From NCBI RefSeq assembly GCF_000272475.1, contig NZ_AKFJ01000015.1, positions 1 through 64,000 on the forward strand: a stretch of 64,000 nucleotides of DNA. The letters are read 5' to 3'. The position numbers and the translations under genes are program-made. How positions within the stretch are numbered: position 1 is the first letter of the stretch; each line of letters starts with the position of its first letter. Source of the stretch: Novosphingobium sp. Rr 2-17 (GTDB lineage Bacteria; Pseudomonadota; Alphaproteobacteria; Sphingomonadales; Sphingomonadaceae). Shown in pieces: positions 63,352 to 64,000 of the stretch. Under the pieces are notes generated by a model. That model made no database searches. It was not told the origin of the DNA and worked only from the letters and a program-made list of their open reading frames with translations.

Positions 63352-63834
63352 ATGGCGGACCCGCGCATATCCCATATCGATCTAGACGATGCGACCATTC
63401 TATGGCGCAACGCAGATATCGAACAGGAACGACAGATCGCCATGTTCGATCTGATCGAGGACAACTTGTTCAAGCCGGTCCGTTCGTTCGAGGCAGGGCA
63501 TGAGGGGCCGTATCGCCTCCATCTTTCCGTGAAAGACGGACGGTTGTCGCTTGAAATCGCGGACGAAGGCGGCGTGGAACTGGAAACGCTAGTGCTTGGA
63601 CTGGCGCGGTTCCGTCGGCCCATCCGCGAATATTTCGCGATCTGCGAAAGCTATTACCAGGCCGTTCGTAAGGCGACGCCGCAAGAGATCGAAACCATCG
63701 ACATGGCCCGGCGCGGCATCCACAACGAAGCGGCTGAGATGCTGGTCGAGCGGCTCGACGGCAAGGTCGAAACCGATTTCCCCACCGCCAGACGGCTGTT
63801 CACGCTGATTTGCGTGCTGCATATCCGCGGCTGA
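63352..63834 (+). CDS. UPF0262 family protein
   Basis: A 160-residue protein of the alphaproteobacterial UPF0262 family: MADPRISHIDLDD start, ERQIAMFDLIEDNLFKPV, the signature PYRLHLSVKDGRLSLEI, LARFRRPIREYFAICESYYQA, and GIHNEAAEMLVERLDGKVE. The function is unknown. ATG 63352 begins at the family N-terminus; the longer frame upstream is not used. It is divergent from dnaB. Confidence 0.92.
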   Translation: MADPRISHIDLDDATILWRNADIEQERQIAMFDLIEDNLFKPVRSFEAGHEGPYRLHLSVKDGRLSLEIADEGGVELETLVLGLARFRRPIREYFAICESYYQAVRKATPQEIETIDMARRGIHNEAAEMLVERLDGKVETDFPTARRLFTLICVLHIRG

Positions 63835-63846
63835 AGGGGGCACATT

Positions 63847-64000
63847 TTGGCGGCTAGAAGAAAGGGCAAGGCGGCCCGGCGCGGCGGCGCGGGTTGGGGC
63901 TTGCGCATTGTCGGCGCGCTGGTGCTGATCGCCTTGATTGGCAGTGCGTGGGGTTGGTGGCATCTGCGTCATTGGACGCCAGAGCGCGGCACTTTCCCGA
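63847..64000 (+). CDS. Truncated gene at window edge: membrane-anchored protein, perhaps GH25 lysozyme
   Basis: TTG 63847, with an AAGGGGG site, opens a frame that runs off the window. Only 51 residues are seen: a basic N-terminus (AARRKGKAARRGG), one membrane span (LRIVGALVLIALIGSAWGWW), and HLRHWTPERGTFP. The last part resembles the stretch before the catalytic domain of sphingomonad GH25-type lysozymes, but too little is visible to decide. The frame follows UPF0262 by 12 bases. Confidence 0.4.
   Translation, partial: MAARRKGKAARRGGAGWGLRIVGALVLIALIGSAWGWWHLRHWTPERGTFP

Overview
The window is a GC-rich chromosomal segment from an alphaproteobacterium, most likely a member of the Sphingomonadales (Novosphingobium, Sphingobium or Sphingomonas type). 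Four things point there: a circularly permuted two-piece tmRNA with tag ANDNEALALAA, GGAAC-N16/17-CGTT (EcfG-type) stress promoters, a UPF0262 gene next to dnaB, and the housekeeping proteins themselves. I saw no insertion sequence, prophage, CRISPR array, rRNA or tRNA gene. Coding density is high.

Layout. 1-3.5 kb: a TonB-dependent receptor facing an IclR regulator, with palindromes and a RIME-like repeat between them. 3.6-9.6 kb: an ABC exporter pair, a DUF481 outer-membrane protein, tgt, and a secreted S9 peptidase. 9.8-17.1 kb: an orphan ParA ATPase, rpsD, the compact run rpiB-glyA-small membrane protein-nrdR-trmJ, and a DUF2059/GT39-like pair. 17.2-21.6 kb: dnaG-rpoD and a YqeY protein. 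21.8-27.5 kb: carA, an unrecognised wedge gene, carB and greA. 27.5-31.2 kb: DUF4170, a four-gene membrane/coiled-coil operon behind an EcfG-type promoter, and enolase. 31.3-34.7 kb: a winged-helix regulator preceded by two microproteins and a hairpin-rich leader, then ribH and an HTH-RibBX fusion. 34.7-42.7 kb: a YihY-family membrane protein, then tamA-tamB-lipoprotein. 42.7-49.5 kb: a flavin reductase and a valine catabolic cluster (mmsA, acyl-CoA dehydrogenase, HIBYL-CoA hydrolase, enoyl-CoA hydratase, mmsB). 49.4-53.4 kb: lemA-TPM-TPM-NUDIX-zinc ribbon, mscL and the tmRNA. 53.6-64 kb: glcB, rpoZ, a second ParA-like ATPase, ftsH with an RpoH-like promoter, an aminotransferase and acetyltransferase, dnaB with an SDR, UPF0262, and a cut-off gene.

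How the parts work together. mmsA to mmsB take valine carbon from isobutyryl-CoA to propionyl-CoA. carA and carB make carbamoyl phosphate. tamA and tamB build the outer-membrane assembly module. Stress control shows in two predicted EcfG promoters, an RpoH promoter on ftsH, mscL and the tmRNA.

The least explained items are: the microprotein/structured-leader locus (31.3-32.4 kb), the HTH-RibBX fusion with palindromes in its own promoter, the stress operon at 27.9-29.7 kb, the carAB wedge gene, and an SDR that lacks its catalytic Tyr/Lys. All names come from reading protein sequence and context. No database search was run.
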